64,000 bases of DNA, from positions 744,001 through 808,000 of the forward strand of contig NZ_CP084580.1 of assembly GCF_021869765.1 (NCBI RefSeq). The letters run 5' to 3'. Position numbers and translations under genes: made by a program. Below, piece by piece: positions 26,505 through 35,570 of the stretch; the stretch's first letter is position 1, and the number at the start of each line of letters is the position of its first letter. Below the pieces are notes generated by a model. It was not told the DNA's origin and did no database searches. It was given only the letters and a program-made list of their open reading frames with translations. The DNA is from Chryseobacterium sp. MEBOG06. GTDB taxonomy: Bacteria > Bacteroidota > Bacteroidia > Flavobacteriales > Weeksellaceae.

Positions 26505-28118
26505 ATGACATATTTTTTCAAGTATATCATCCAGTATTGGAGACTCGGATTAATAATTATATTCCTTTTATTAACGACTAGTATTGCTTCCTTAGCGACT
26601 CCATACGCTTTGAAAATTATCATTGACGATATATTTCCTAAAGGCAATTTTTCGGATTTGGTAAAAGTACTGATGGCACTGGTTGGTATCTATATTATTA
26701 GAATATTTTCTTCCCTTTTATCAGAAATTTTTTATACAAAATTAGGAGAAAGCATTTCAAGGGATATTCGGGTAGAAATGTTTAGAAGTTTACTTTTGAA
26801 ACCAATCTCTTTTTTCAATAATCTGAAAATCGGGGACGTAGTTTTTACCTTGATTGAAGACGTTGATAATGTACAGAGGTCCCTTTCGAATTTAGTGCTG
26901 GTCTTGATGAGTAATATTTTTACCTTTATTGGTATTGTGGTAATGCTGTTTTATCTGAATACTGAATTGGCGGTATATAGCATACTTTTTATTCCCGCAT
27001 TATTGCTTTTATTAAAAAAGTTTACTCCGCTTGTTAAAAAGAGTTTCAAAGAAGCAAGAGATCTGGAAAGTAGTATTCAAAATTATTTTATTGTCATCAT
27101 CAAAAATATACGAGTAGTGAAGTCTTATAATACCATTCAGTATGAGATTAAAAAATTATCCGGTATTCATGAAAAATTTATTGATAAAGTAATGACCTAT
27201 AGTCGGTATAAATCTATCAACAGTAACTCTTCTACGTTTATTATTGCACTAGCACCAATATTGGTTCTTATTGTGGGAGGACATAAAGTCTTTGAAAAAG
27301 AAATGACATTAGGTGTGCTTATTGCCTTTATTCAATATCTTAACAGGATTTTTGCTCCTAGTACTACAATAGTCAACAGTTATAACCAGCTTGTAAGTTC
27401 CTCAATTTCGGCTGAGAAAATTCAGGTTTTCTTTGACGATCTGAAATTAGGGTTAGGGAATATCTCTGAAAACTATCCTGTTAAGGATATAGAGATTCAA
27501 CATATATACCTTAAAAATATATCATTAGTCATTAATAATAAAGTTATCCTTAAAGACCTTACTTTACAATTTGAAAACGGAAAAACCTACTCAATTCTTG
27601 GGCCGAGTGGAAGCGGTAAAAGTTCAATTATTAATCTTCTTACCAGGCTTATAGAGCCTACATCAGGAGAAATACTAGTGAACGGATTAAACTTGAATCA
27701 AATCTCAGACTGGAACTCTTACTTTGCTTTGATAGAAAGAGATAACCAGATATTTAATGAGTCTGTATCCGATAACATCAAATATGGAACAAAAGAAGAA
27801 AATAAAGATATTGATTTAGCATTATCATTATCTCATTTAAATGATATCATCACTGAAATGTCCCAAGGAAAAGATACAATATTATCACATACCGGAAACT
27901 CTCTGTCAGATGGCCAGAAGCAACGTATTTCAATAGCAAGAGCGATATATAGATCTCCCAAGATTTTTATTTTTGATGAAGCAACCTCATCCTTAGATAT
28001 TGCTTTAGAAAAAAAGATAATTGATAATATTAGGAATCATCATCCTGATAGTATCATCATTATTGTTTCCCACAGAAAAGAAACGACCATACTATCTGAT
28101 TATATTATTCATTTATGA
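26505..28118 (+). CDS. ABC transporter, fused permease and ATPase
   Basis: The 537-residue half-transporter has six N-terminal transmembrane helices (about 15-300). Its ATPase domain has Walker A GPSGSGKSS near residue 366, signature LSDGQKQR and Walker B IFIFDEATSSLD. No C39 peptidase domain is at the N-terminus, so leader cleavage must occur elsewhere, perhaps by the subtilisin. It is the last gene of the RiPP operon and the only exporter seen near either RiPP locus. It may serve the lanthipeptide too, though that is speculation. Confidence 0.9.
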   Translation: MTYFFKYIIQYWRLGLIIIFLLLTTSIASLATPYALKIIIDDIFPKGNFSDLVKVLMALVGIYIIRIFSSLLSEIFYTKLGESISRDIRVEMFRSLLLKPISFFNNLKIGDVVFTLIEDVDNVQRSLSNLVLVLMSNIFTFIGIVVMLFYLNTELAVYSILFIPALLLLLKKFTPLVKKSFKEARDLESSIQNYFIVIIKNIRVVKSYNTIQYEIKKLSGIHEKFIDKVMTYSRYKSINSNSSTFIIALAPILVLIVGGHKVFEKEMTLGVLIAFIQYLNRIFAPSTTIVNSYNQLVSSSISAEKIQVFFDDLKLGLGNISENYPVKDIEIQHIYLKNISLVINNKVILKDLTLQFENGKTYSILGPSGSGKSSIINLLTRLIEPTSGEILVNGLNLNQISDWNSYFALIERDNQIFNESVSDNIKYGTKEENKDIDLALSLSHLNDIITEMSQGKDTILSHTGNSLSDGQKQRISIARAIYRSPKIFIFDEATSSLDIALEKKIIDNIRNHHPDSIIIIVSHRKETTILSDYIIHL

Positions 28119-28392
28119 GTTTGAGTAATTTAATGACTTTTATGTATTATATTAAGCGTTTGTTTAAAAAAGCCATAAAAGATAATTAAACCTTAGTTAA
28201 CAGTCGTCTTTTCCAGATGCCGTTGCAGAATGGAGGTTCGTAGACAATACGACTTTAGAAATTTATAGTATAATTACATAAAAAACACATACAATCTCAT
28301 AGTTTTAAAGAACATATCTTATTTTCAATTTTGTACAGAGCTGCATGTAACATTGTGTTTTTTTATTATCATTTTTTCCGTATCTTGAACAT

Positions 28393-29082
28393 ATGCAAGA
28401 GGATCTTAAGAAAGAATTTTCATCAATGGTCTCTAAACCTAGCTGGGTAATCACCTGGCTTATGAATATTTTCGGAGGAGCAGTATTGTTGATTATGTTT
28501 ATAACACTTGCTGTGTTCCCTTTTTTAGTCTCCGGGAGTATAAAGGTATTTGTTGTAGTTACTATATTGTATTATCCTGCTTGGGCTGTAGGTATGTATC
28601 AGTTTTTCCATTATGTAAAAAAGAATATGGCTATAGCAATAAAAAAAATTATAGTAGATGATAAAGGGATTCATTTTTATAAAAAAGATGGAGGCATAGA
28701 TGAAATTCTTTACAGCCAGTTGGGACTGTCCCGCCTTTCAGATGATTATGAGGTATACATCTCACAACGACGCAAAAGCTGGATGCTTGCTGTAGGAATA
28801 GATCGTAGTGAAACTAAGGTGGCGTTTGACGGGACACACCTTGGAAGTATCTATTACATAAAAAATGCAAGAGCTCTTCGGGCCAGATTTGTTGAAGGAA
28901 TTGCTCATTTCAGACCCGATTTGAGAATAGACCCATTGGTTTTTGAAGAATTTAGTATTCATCCAGAAAAGTTTACATTTGATGGGAAAAGATATATGAA
29001 ACACATTATAGAGATTGCTGTCACAGTAAGTGTTTTATTATTGATAAGTGTCTTAATACTCATTGTTATAAAGATAGTGTGA
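28393..29082 (+). CDS. Membrane protein of unknown function
   Basis: The 229-residue protein has two N-terminal transmembrane helices (about 22-45 and 50-70), a cytoplasmic middle domain with FDGTHLGSIYYI, and a C-terminal helix (about 205-229). I do not recognise the family. The start ATG follows a terminator-free AT-rich stretch of 270 bases. It stands alone between the RiPP operon and the antiporter. Length and helix layout resemble small PH-domain-like membrane proteins, but this is not secure. Confidence 0.72.
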   Translation: MQEDLKKEFSSMVSKPSWVITWLMNIFGGAVLLIMFITLAVFPFLVSGSIKVFVVVTILYYPAWAVGMYQFFHYVKKNMAIAIKKIIVDDKGIHFYKKDGGIDEILYSQLGLSRLSDDYEVYISQRRKSWMLAVGIDRSETKVAFDGTHLGSIYYIKNARALRARFVEGIAHFRPDLRIDPLVFEEFSIHPEKFTFDGKRYMKHIIEIAVTVSVLLLISVLILIVIKIV

Positions 29083-29472
29083 TAGAAGGAAAACCGTAAA
29101 ATGTCTCTGTTTTTCCTGAACAAGTATCATAATAACACCGCTCAGAATATTTAATTTTACCCATTATTAAAAGCCTCTGCAATGAGCGTGAAAATATTAA
29201 ATATTCCAGATGTGGCTAGTTAAAGATTACTCCTCTGAAAAGTGATGATTTTTACATCATAGATTTTGAGACACAGAATAATATTAGACTAAAATCTGAA
29301 CCCGTAACCATCGATTTTTTTTTCCTCTGCCCATCTTCCGCAAAAAAAGGACTCTCCCCCAAAGTATTCAGAAATCAATGAAACCTTAACCATTTTTAAG
29401 TTGAAAATCAGATAAAAAGTGAATATTTATTAAAAATTATTTAATTTGGTTTAAAAATTAATTCAAAAACAG
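29083..29472. other. Intergenic stretch without recognised features
   Basis: This 390-base AT-rich stretch has no long reading frame. I see short poly-T and poly-A tracts but no strong hairpin, RNA gene or repeat. The promoter of the antiporter gene probably lies in its last 100 bases. Confidence 0.4.
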
Positions 29473-31053
29473 ATGGTGGAAGATTTTATTTATTATTTAG
29501 GGCTGGTCCTCGTAATTATTGGGGCAATTATGCTTGCCAACCGTTTAAAAGTGGCTTACCCAATCATATTGGTTATTGCAGGCTTGATCATCAGTTTTAT
29601 TCCTGGCTTGCCAGTCATAAAAATTGATCCGGAGCTTATCTTTATTATATTCCTTCCCCCTCTTCTGTATGAAGGTGCCTTTGCAGTATCGTGGAAGGAA
29701 ATATGGAAGCTGAGGCGTATCATCACCAGTTTTGCTTTTATTGTAGTGTTCCTTACAGCAATATCTGTGGCTTTTATAGCCAATACATACATTCCAGGAT
29801 TTTCATTGGCGTTAGGTTTTGTATTGGGAGGCATTGTATCTCCACCTGATGCGGTGAGTGCAGGAGCTATTTTAAAATTTGTAAAAGTTTCCAGAAATGT
29901 TTCTACCGTTTTGGAAGGAGAAAGTTTGTTCAATGATGCATCCTCGCTTATCATCTTTAGATTTGCAATGGTTGCTGTGGCAACAGGGCAGTTTATTTGG
30001 CAGGATGCAGTTGCAAGTTTTGGATGGATGGTATTTGGAGGCTTAGGCATAGGATTGCTGTTAGCTTTTGTTTTTTTGAAAATTGAAAAAATATTTCCTA
30101 CAGATGTTAATATGGATACTATACTCAGTCTGGCAGCTCCCTATGTCATGTATATTGCCGCTGAAGAAGTTCATTCTTCAGGAGTTTTGGCGGTTGTAAG
30201 CGGTGGATTATTTCTTTCTGTGAGAAGACATGAGATTTTCAGGACCTCAGAATCCAGACTAAGAGGTTCCAATGTATGGGAAAGCTTTGTGTTTCTTATT
30301 AATGGAATTGTGTTTTTGCTGATCGGGCTGGATCTGCCGGAAATTATGATAGGACTGGATAAAGAAGGAATCAGTTTATCAGATGCAGTAAGTTATGGAC
30401 TATTAATAACAGCTGTACTGATCATTGTACGTTTTCTCGCTTCCTTTGGAGCCGTTTTTACGACCCTGATCATGCGGAATTTTATTAATGTGGCAGACAG
30501 AGATCCGGGAATGAAAGCACCGATACTGATGAGCTGGACAGGAATGCGCGGAGTGGTTTCTCTGGCTGCAGCATTGTCTATTCCTGTTGTAATGGAAAAT
30601 GGACAGCCTTTTCCGCATCGTGACCTTATTCTCTTTATTACTTTTGTAGTGATTTTAGTGACCTTGATTCTCCAGGGACTTACTTTACCGGCATTGATCA
30701 AGAAACTTAACTTATCAGATTCCGGAGGAGGATATATGTCTGAAGAGGAATCAGAACATTTCTTACGAAAAGAAATGCGTCGTGTTACCTTTAAGTATCT
30801 GGATGAAAATTATAAAGAAAGAAGAAGTGAAAACGAGTATTTCAACAGACTAATGGACCGATGGGAGCAGGAAGACAAAGAAGATTCTGTACACAAACTC
30901 TCAGATGAAGCCAAAGAAATCTATTTTGAAACCCTCGAACAGCAGCGTATCTGGCTTCGCGAAGAAAACAGACGTAACCCGAATATTGACGAAGAATACA
31001 TAAGACATTATTTAACAAGACTGGATCTGGAGGAGGAAAGACTTAGAATGTAA
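29473..31053 (+). CDS. Na+/H+ antiporter, CPA1 (NhaP-like)
   Basis: The 526-residue inner-membrane protein has about twelve hydrophobic helices in the first 400 residues. The last 110 residues are a charged cytoplasmic tail (many Glu, Arg and Lys). The signature GGIVSPPDAVSAGAILKF near residue 120 and EGESLFNDASSLIIF near residue 155 carry the cation-binding acidic residues of the family. The likely role is pH and sodium homeostasis. The MBL gene starts ten bases later. Confidence 0.9.
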   Translation: MVEDFIYYLGLVLVIIGAIMLANRLKVAYPIILVIAGLIISFIPGLPVIKIDPELIFIIFLPPLLYEGAFAVSWKEIWKLRRIITSFAFIVVFLTAISVAFIANTYIPGFSLALGFVLGGIVSPPDAVSAGAILKFVKVSRNVSTVLEGESLFNDASSLIIFRFAMVAVATGQFIWQDAVASFGWMVFGGLGIGLLLAFVFLKIEKIFPTDVNMDTILSLAAPYVMYIAAEEVHSSGVLAVVSGGLFLSVRRHEIFRTSESRLRGSNVWESFVFLINGIVFLLIGLDLPEIMIGLDKEGISLSDAVSYGLLITAVLIIVRFLASFGAVFTTLIMRNFINVADRDPGMKAPILMSWTGMRGVVSLAAALSIPVVMENGQPFPHRDLILFITFVVILVTLILQGLTLPALIKKLNLSDSGGGYMSEEESEHFLRKEMRRVTFKYLDENYKERRSENEYFNRLMDRWEQEDKEDSVHKLSDEAKEIYFETLEQQRIWLREENRRNPNIDEEYIRHYLTRLDLEEERLRM

Positions 31054-31063
31054 AAAGAAAGCA

Positions 31064-32110
31064 ATGAATTTAGTAAAACAGCTCGGGCAGTTTCCCGATG
31101 AAAAAAGAAAAGAATATTTCAATACACTTCCCAATTATAGTAATGGGAAATTTCAAAATATATTGACGACTCCTCCTTTATTAGAAGGCGAAAGTATGAC
31201 AAAAGCACTTCTTCACAGTTTGTGTAAAGTGGAAAATACATCTCCCAGATTGCCGCTTCCGTCTGTAATAACGGATCTGAAAAATCTTCAACCCGAAGAA
31301 AATATCCTGGTATGGTTTGGGCACAGTTCCTATTTCATACAGATGGATGGTAAGAAATTTCTGATAGATCCAGTTTTCAGTGGAAATGCTTCTCCCATGC
31401 CAGGTTTCATCAAGGCTTTTCAGGGAGCAGATTATTATAAACCGGAACATATGCCGGATATAGATTTTCTGCTTATTTCACATGATCACTGGGATCACCT
31501 GGATTATAAAACCGTGTTGGCTTTAAAAGATAAAATAGGTAAAGTGATTTGTGGATTGGGAACCGGCCAGCACTTTGAGTATTGGGGTTGGAGTCCTGAT
31601 GAAATTATAGAAAAAAACTGGTGGGAAACTATTGATATAGCAGATGGTTTTAGAATTACGCTGACTCCCGCCAGACATTTTTCCGGGAGATTACTGAACA
31701 GAAATATCTCCCTCTGGACTTCTTTTGTATTAAAAACACCTACGAAAAATCTGTTTTTAGGTGGTGACAGTGGTTATGGAAATCATTTTAGCAAAATAGG
31801 AGAACAATATGGTCCGTTTGACTTAGCTATAATGGAAAACGGGCAGTATAATGAAAAATGGCCATACATTCATACATTGCCGGAACAGCTGATCACGGAA
31901 ATAAAAGAATTAAAAGCCAGAAATTTTATTCCTGTGCATAACTCAAAATTCAAACTGGCACAACATCCATGGTATGAACCTTTGGAACTGACCTCAAAAT
32001 ATGCAGAAGAAAACAACGTCCCCGTTACTCTTCCAATGATCGGAGAAAAAGTAGACCTCAATCAGTTGGGCGCCATTACCTGGAAAAAATGGTGGCAGGA
32101 ATATATTTGA
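31064..32110 (+). CDS. MBL-fold metallohydrolase (NAPE-PLD/UlaG-like)
   Basis: The 348-residue protein has VWFGHSSYFIQMDGKKFLID followed by the zinc motif SHDHWDHLDY near residue 142. A further His is in ARHFSGR and an Asp in GGDSGYG, typical of the NAPE-PLD-like group. No signal peptide is visible. The substrate cannot be read from the sequence. It is coupled to the antiporter gene and ends before a palindromic terminator shared with the convergent lipoprotein gene. Confidence 0.85.
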   Translation: MNLVKQLGQFPDEKRKEYFNTLPNYSNGKFQNILTTPPLLEGESMTKALLHSLCKVENTSPRLPLPSVITDLKNLQPEENILVWFGHSSYFIQMDGKKFLIDPVFSGNASPMPGFIKAFQGADYYKPEHMPDIDFLLISHDHWDHLDYKTVLALKDKIGKVICGLGTGQHFEYWGWSPDEIIEKNWWETIDIADGFRITLTPARHFSGRLLNRNISLWTSFVLKTPTKNLFLGGDSGYGNHFSKIGEQYGPFDLAIMENGQYNEKWPYIHTLPEQLITEIKELKARNFIPVHNSKFKLAQHPWYEPLELTSKYAEENNVPVTLPMIGEKVDLNQLGAITWKKWWQEYI

Positions 32111-32170
32111 TAAATACATTGATCCTGAAACCCACTGTTCAAAAAAAACTTTTTAATTAATTACTCTTAT

Positions 32171-32210
32171 AAAATAGAAACCTGCCCAAATTTGGGCAGG
32201 TTTCTATTTT
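32171..32210. terminator. Bidirectional terminator between converging genes
   Basis: A perfect 40-base palindrome with GCCCAAATTTGGGC at its centre and AAAATAG/CTATTTT ends. It separates the plus-strand MBL gene from the minus-strand lipoprotein gene and has T or A runs on either side. Confidence 0.85.
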
Positions 32211-32227
32211 ATATCAAACAATAAGCA

Positions 32228-33070
32228 CTACAAAGGCTCATTATGGTTAACCTTTGTGTGGATGATGTCATAAAATGCACCAGGATTATTAACAGCATCA
32301 GGAGTAATCCTGTAAGTGAACGTAGTTTCGTTCAGGACCAGAATATCTACAACGCGGGTGAATGTAGGTGTGGTAAGCGTTCTCTTTTTGCCATCCGGAG
32401 AAATGGACCATGTTCCTTCAGATCTTAAAATATCATTTAATCCAAAAATTTTGAAAGTTCCGTTAGCTTTAAAATAAGAATAGCCTACATATCCGGCTAC
32501 ATTAGCATCACTTAATGCCACATTATTTCCACTTTTATCCTTCGCACCAGTTGTTTCCCAAGGAGTAGAAGCTAATGTAAGCTGTCCGTTAGTGGGCTCT
32601 GCATGGGACGTCTTTGTATGGATAATGTCATAATAGATAGACGGGTCGGAAGAGTTAGGACGGATTCTGTAGGTGAATTCATTCCTGTTTAAAACAAGAA
32701 TCTCAACATCACGCGTAAAAATAGTAGTTCCATCCGGATTCAATGAAGCTATAGTTCTTGTTTTTCCCTGAGGATCCACAGACCATGTACCTCTTGATCT
32801 AAGTACATCATTCAGCCCGTAAATAACAAAATTTCCATCAGCTTTAAAGTAAGCAAAACCTACATATCCAGCGACGCTGGTATCAGTTAGTGCCACACTA
32901 TTTCCATTTTTATCTTTAGCTCCTGTAGTTTCCCATGGAGTAGAAGACAGAACCTGTGAGGGAGTCTGCTGCTCAATTACAATCTCGTTGTCATCATTTG
33001 AACATGAAGCAAATGATGCTGACAAAAGTATTACTGCAGACAGATAACATAGTTTTTTCATTGTATTCAT
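32228..33070 (-). CDS. Lipoprotein with two copies of one domain
   Basis: The 280-residue protein has a lipobox (SFASC, Cys23) and a Ser/Asp start typical of Bacteroidota lipoproteins. It contains two similar units, about residues 38-150 and 165-275. Each begins with TPWETTGAKDK and includes AGYVG and RSRGTW or RSEGTW, and each ends in YDIIHTK. The repeat resembles DUF4822-like domains, a memory match only. It is likely a surface or periplasmic lipoprotein of unknown function. The duplication explains its length. Confidence 0.83.
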   Translation of the reverse strand: MNTMKKLCYLSAVILLSASFASCSNDDNEIVIEQQTPSQVLSSTPWETTGAKDKNGNSVALTDTSVAGYVGFAYFKADGNFVIYGLNDVLRSRGTWSVDPQGKTRTIASLNPDGTTIFTRDVEILVLNRNEFTYRIRPNSSDPSIYYDIIHTKTSHAEPTNGQLTLASTPWETTGAKDKSGNNVALSDANVAGYVGYSYFKANGTFKIFGLNDILRSEGTWSISPDGKKRTLTTPTFTRVVDILVLNETTFTYRITPDAVNNPGAFYDIIHTKVNHNEPL

Positions 33071-33288
33071 AAGGGTATTTTTAAGTATTTACAAACTTAT
33101 TTCTAATAAACATCAAACACTTGTATGAAATATCTCTTTTGTTGTAGAAAACATAACAGATATCTTATTTTGTTTTTTAACATGATATTTTAATGTTTCA
33201 GAATCTTATGAGGAATTAGTTTTTTAGAGATATATCAGGTATTTAAGGTGAAAAATGTAGTAATAAGTATTTCCTGCAATAAAAATTA

Positions 33289-33296
33289 TATTTTTG
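33289..33296 (+). promoter_or_regulatory. -7 box at the start of the RNA island
   Basis: TATTTTTG fits TAnnTTTG and lies four bases before the ATG at 33300, so a near-leaderless transcript is expected. This is also why I prefer that ATG over the upstream TTG at 33294. Confidence 0.5.
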
Positions 33297-33299
33297 AGT

Positions 33300-34001
33300 A
33301 TGAATAACAGAAACCGTGGAAAAAATACAGGAGATGATACTTTATTTGCTTCAGAAAAGCAGATTAATAAGTTGAAGCTGGCTGTTCAGGATATGTTGTA
33401 TCTGCTGACAAGAGACTACCCGGAAAAAGCAGCATCTGATCTTGTGGGAAACCGATACAGATTAAAAACAAGACAATTACAAGCTTTAAGAGGAGCCTCG
33501 GCCTCAGAGATACAGATCCGGAATCGGAAATTAAAACAGTTAGAACCTTCAGCTTTAAATGGAAAAACAATATTTCTTGATGGATTCAATGTTCTTATTC
33601 TGCTGGAGAGTTTGCTTTCTGGTGCTTATATTTTTGAAGGAATGGATGGCTGTTTCCGTGACCTTTCCGGAGTTCATGGGACCTATAAAAGAGTAAATCA
33701 GACTTCAGGGGCCATTGAGCTTACAGCTTCCTTTTTTAAAAAAAATAATATTCATAAAATCGTATGGGTTTTTGACCAGCCTGTTTCCAATAGCGGAAGA
33801 ATAAAACAGATTCTTCTTGAATTTGCAGATCAAAATAAACTTAATTGGGAAGCCGAACTACAGTACAATCCGGATAAATTTCTGGCGGAAAGCCCAGAGG
33901 TTGTAGTTTCCTCGGATGCCTGGATTCTGGACCATTGTAAAGAATGGTTTAACCTTATCAAAGAAGAAAATCTTTCTGTGAACCTGATCAAAACGCAGTA
34001 A
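33300..34001 (+). CDS. DUF434/DUF5616 protein (PIN-like)
   Basis: The 233-residue protein opens with a short basic N-terminus. The DUF434 region (about 18-75, with DLVGNRYRLKTRQLQALRGA) is followed by the DUF5616 part (about 85-230). That part has acidic residues spaced as in PIN-like nucleases: IFLDGFNVLI, WVFDQPVSNS, VVVSSDAWIL. A nuclease-like fold acting on RNA is inference. It is the first gene of the region rich in tRNA-like elements and is followed three bases later by an unknown gene. Confidence 0.75.
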   Translation: MNNRNRGKNTGDDTLFASEKQINKLKLAVQDMLYLLTRDYPEKAASDLVGNRYRLKTRQLQALRGASASEIQIRNRKLKQLEPSALNGKTIFLDGFNVLILLESLLSGAYIFEGMDGCFRDLSGVHGTYKRVNQTSGAIELTASFFKKNNIHKIVWVFDQPVSNSGRIKQILLEFADQNKLNWEAELQYNPDKFLAESPEVVVSSDAWILDHCKEWFNLIKEENLSVNLIKTQ

Positions 34002-34004
34002 AAT

Positions 34005-34655
34005 ATGAATATGTTTGAACAATATATCCCACTGATTTCAGAAGAGTGGAAAAGTAAATATCGGCCCATTTTAGAAAAACAACATTTGAAAAATCTGGAC
34101 GAAAACATTCGGAAGTTTAAAGAAAATACCTTAGAATGGGATCTCCCATACTTTAATGAAGAAGTAAAAATCAACAGACAGATAAGCTTTGAAAAATTTA
34201 TTCTTATCCTTGACAGCTTTGATTCTGATGAGGTAAAAACAGCACAGCTGGAAACAATTCCGTTCGAACATTGGCTGAATATTTTAGGGCAGAGGCTTAC
34301 CTCAGCAAGCATCCGGGATGAAAGTGCGGTTCCTCCTTTGAAAAGTACGTTAATCAATGCCTGCGAAGAATATTTTAACAGTGAGATTACGATTGCACAG
34401 AGAGCCTGGGAAAAACATACCGGCAGAATGGATGATGTCTTTTGGGGAGAGATCAAAGGAAATAATAAAGAAAAACAGAAAAAAGTAATGGCAAAAATTG
34501 ATGAAATTTTAGGCAATGCAACCTGGTGGAATGTTTTCTTTCATTACAAACACGAACTGGTTTTTGAAGTCAGGGAAAAAGAAGGCCATGGAATCCGCTG
34601 GAGCCATGGCGGAACAAAGCTGATAGGTTTTCTGGAAAAATTCATCAACGAATAA
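34005..34655 (+). CDS. Unknown 216-residue protein
   Basis: The protein has no recognised family, signal or membrane segment. It is rich in Lys and Glu, with a mostly helical middle (about 40-170) and a C-terminal stretch including WWNVFFHYKHELVF and HGIRWSHGGTKLIGF. It starts three bases after the DUF434 gene stop, so it is translationally linked to it. Its function may be tied to that nuclease-like partner. Confidence 0.7.
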   Translation: MNMFEQYIPLISEEWKSKYRPILEKQHLKNLDENIRKFKENTLEWDLPYFNEEVKINRQISFEKFILILDSFDSDEVKTAQLETIPFEHWLNILGQRLTSASIRDESAVPPLKSTLINACEEYFNSEITIAQRAWEKHTGRMDDVFWGEIKGNNKEKQKKVMAKIDEILGNATWWNVFFHYKHELVFEVREKEGHGIRWSHGGTKLIGFLEKFINE

Positions 34656-34939
34656 AAACAAATCGTAAAAATCCATAGTTTAGATTATCCCATCCCTTTC
34701 CTTTAGAGGGATTCTCGCTCTTCCGGCCTTGAAATTAAAAAGAATCTCATATTTTTCAAATCTAAGTGTGTGTTATCCGTTTCAACTTTCTTATTTAAAG
34801 TGACTTAAGTATTGGGTCTTCTTGAGCCGTTGTGGTTACAGAAAGTTTAAAAGCTTCATTTTATACTGCCTATAGATAAACGATTTTTAAAAAATTACCT
34901 TTTCTTTTTTCTACGTAAAAAGATTGCGCACTATGCCTG
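34656..34939. other. Stretch before the tRNA-like elements
   Basis: There is no gene in these 280 bases. The segment is pyrimidine-rich near 34690-34720 and otherwise AT-rich. It leads to a promoter-like box at 34940. Confidence 0.35.
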
Positions 34940-34947
34940 TAATTTTG
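34940..34947 (+). promoter_or_regulatory. -7 box upstream of tRNA-like elements
   Basis: TAATTTTG matches TAnnTTTG exactly and sits 14 bases before the first tRNA-like element. A TTG at 34924-34926 is closer than the usual spacing, so the -33 box is uncertain. Confidence 0.5.
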
Positions 34948-34960
34948 CTGATATAAAAAT

Positions 34961-35033
34961 GGAAACGTTAGCTCAAAGGAAGAATTCTGGCCCTCAAGTC
35001 AGAGGTTGAGGTTCAAATCCCGCTTATCTTCCA
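34961..35033 (+). tRNA. Degenerate tRNA-like element 1
   Basis: This 73-nt sequence has tRNA size and landmarks. GGAA pairs with TTCC at the ends, a TTAGCTCAAAGG D-loop-like segment follows, and an anticodon-type stem TCTGGC/GTCAGA encloses a six-base loop. The T-loop-like TTCAAAT has only two base pairs of T-stem. With so weak a T-arm and acceptor it is unlikely to be a working tRNA. No anticodon can be assigned safely. Confidence 0.5.
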
Positions 35034-35042
35034 ATAAAAAAC

Positions 35043-35120
35043 AGTAAAAGAAATAGTTTAATCTGGAAAAACTTATTCATACAGAGTGCATTATCGGTTC
35101 GATCCCGGTTTTCTTTTACT
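35043..35120 (+). tRNA. tRNA-like element 2 with 10-bp acceptor stem, in the 5' UTR of the next gene
   Basis: AGTAAAAGAA and TTCTTTTACT form a perfect 10-bp terminal stem. The T-arm ATCGG-TTCGATC-CCGGT is intact, and a D-arm-like segment (TAGTTTAATCTGG) is present. I cannot find a proper anticodon arm in the middle. The element ends 15 bases before the ATG at 35136, so it is probably cotranscribed and could be cut out by tRNA processing enzymes. Confidence 0.6.
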
Positions 35121-35135
35121 TTAAAAAATAATGTT

Positions 35136-35570
35136 ATGCTTAAAAAGTTATTAATTTTTTTCAAAATTATTGATGAAGTTCAGATCCCTGTCCCTATAAA
35201 AAGAGGAGCAGCCCGAAAACCGATGCACATGTCGGAGAAAAAGATGCCTGAGGTCATAGTGCCTGCCGGTATTGTGCCTATAAAAAGAGCAATCGTCAGA
35301 AAAAGGGAGAAAATTGAAGATTTCAAAGAGTACACAGAAAACTATATGGAATATTGTCTTGAGAAAACCAGCAATCAGCATATGATGAAAGTATCCTCTT
35401 ACAAAGTGATCAATCGCAATGAGAGTACCGAAACGGTTTTTATTCAGAATGATGCTTTTATCACCCACAACGAGCATAAAATGATTCGTATAGAGAGCCC
35501 GTATTTTGTAAAATATATTCAGCAGGAATATAATCCGATAACCCAATTAAATGAAAATGCATACGACTAA
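35136..35570 (+). CDS. Unknown basic 144-residue protein
   Basis: I do not recognise a family. A short hydrophobic N-terminus (LLIFFKIID) is followed by two copies of VPIKRxAxRK (residues about 19-28 and 48-57), each preceded by Pro/Ile/Val stretches. The C-terminal half contains FIQNDAFITHNEHKM. The basic repeats could bind RNA, which would suit the tRNA-like element just upstream, but this is speculation. It overlaps the following gene by 20 bases, so the two form a pair. Confidence 0.68.
   Translation: MLKKLLIFFKIIDEVQIPVPIKRGAARKPMHMSEKKMPEVIVPAGIVPIKRAIVRKREKIEDFKEYTENYMEYCLEKTSNQHMMKVSSYKVINRNESTETVFIQNDAFITHNEHKMIRIESPYFVKYIQQEYNPITQLNENAYD

Noticed and set aside
32228..33070. Tandem DNA repeat from the duplicated lipoprotein domain
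   Set aside because: The similarity is between two diverged protein domains inside one gene. It is an old internal duplication and not a separate repeat element.
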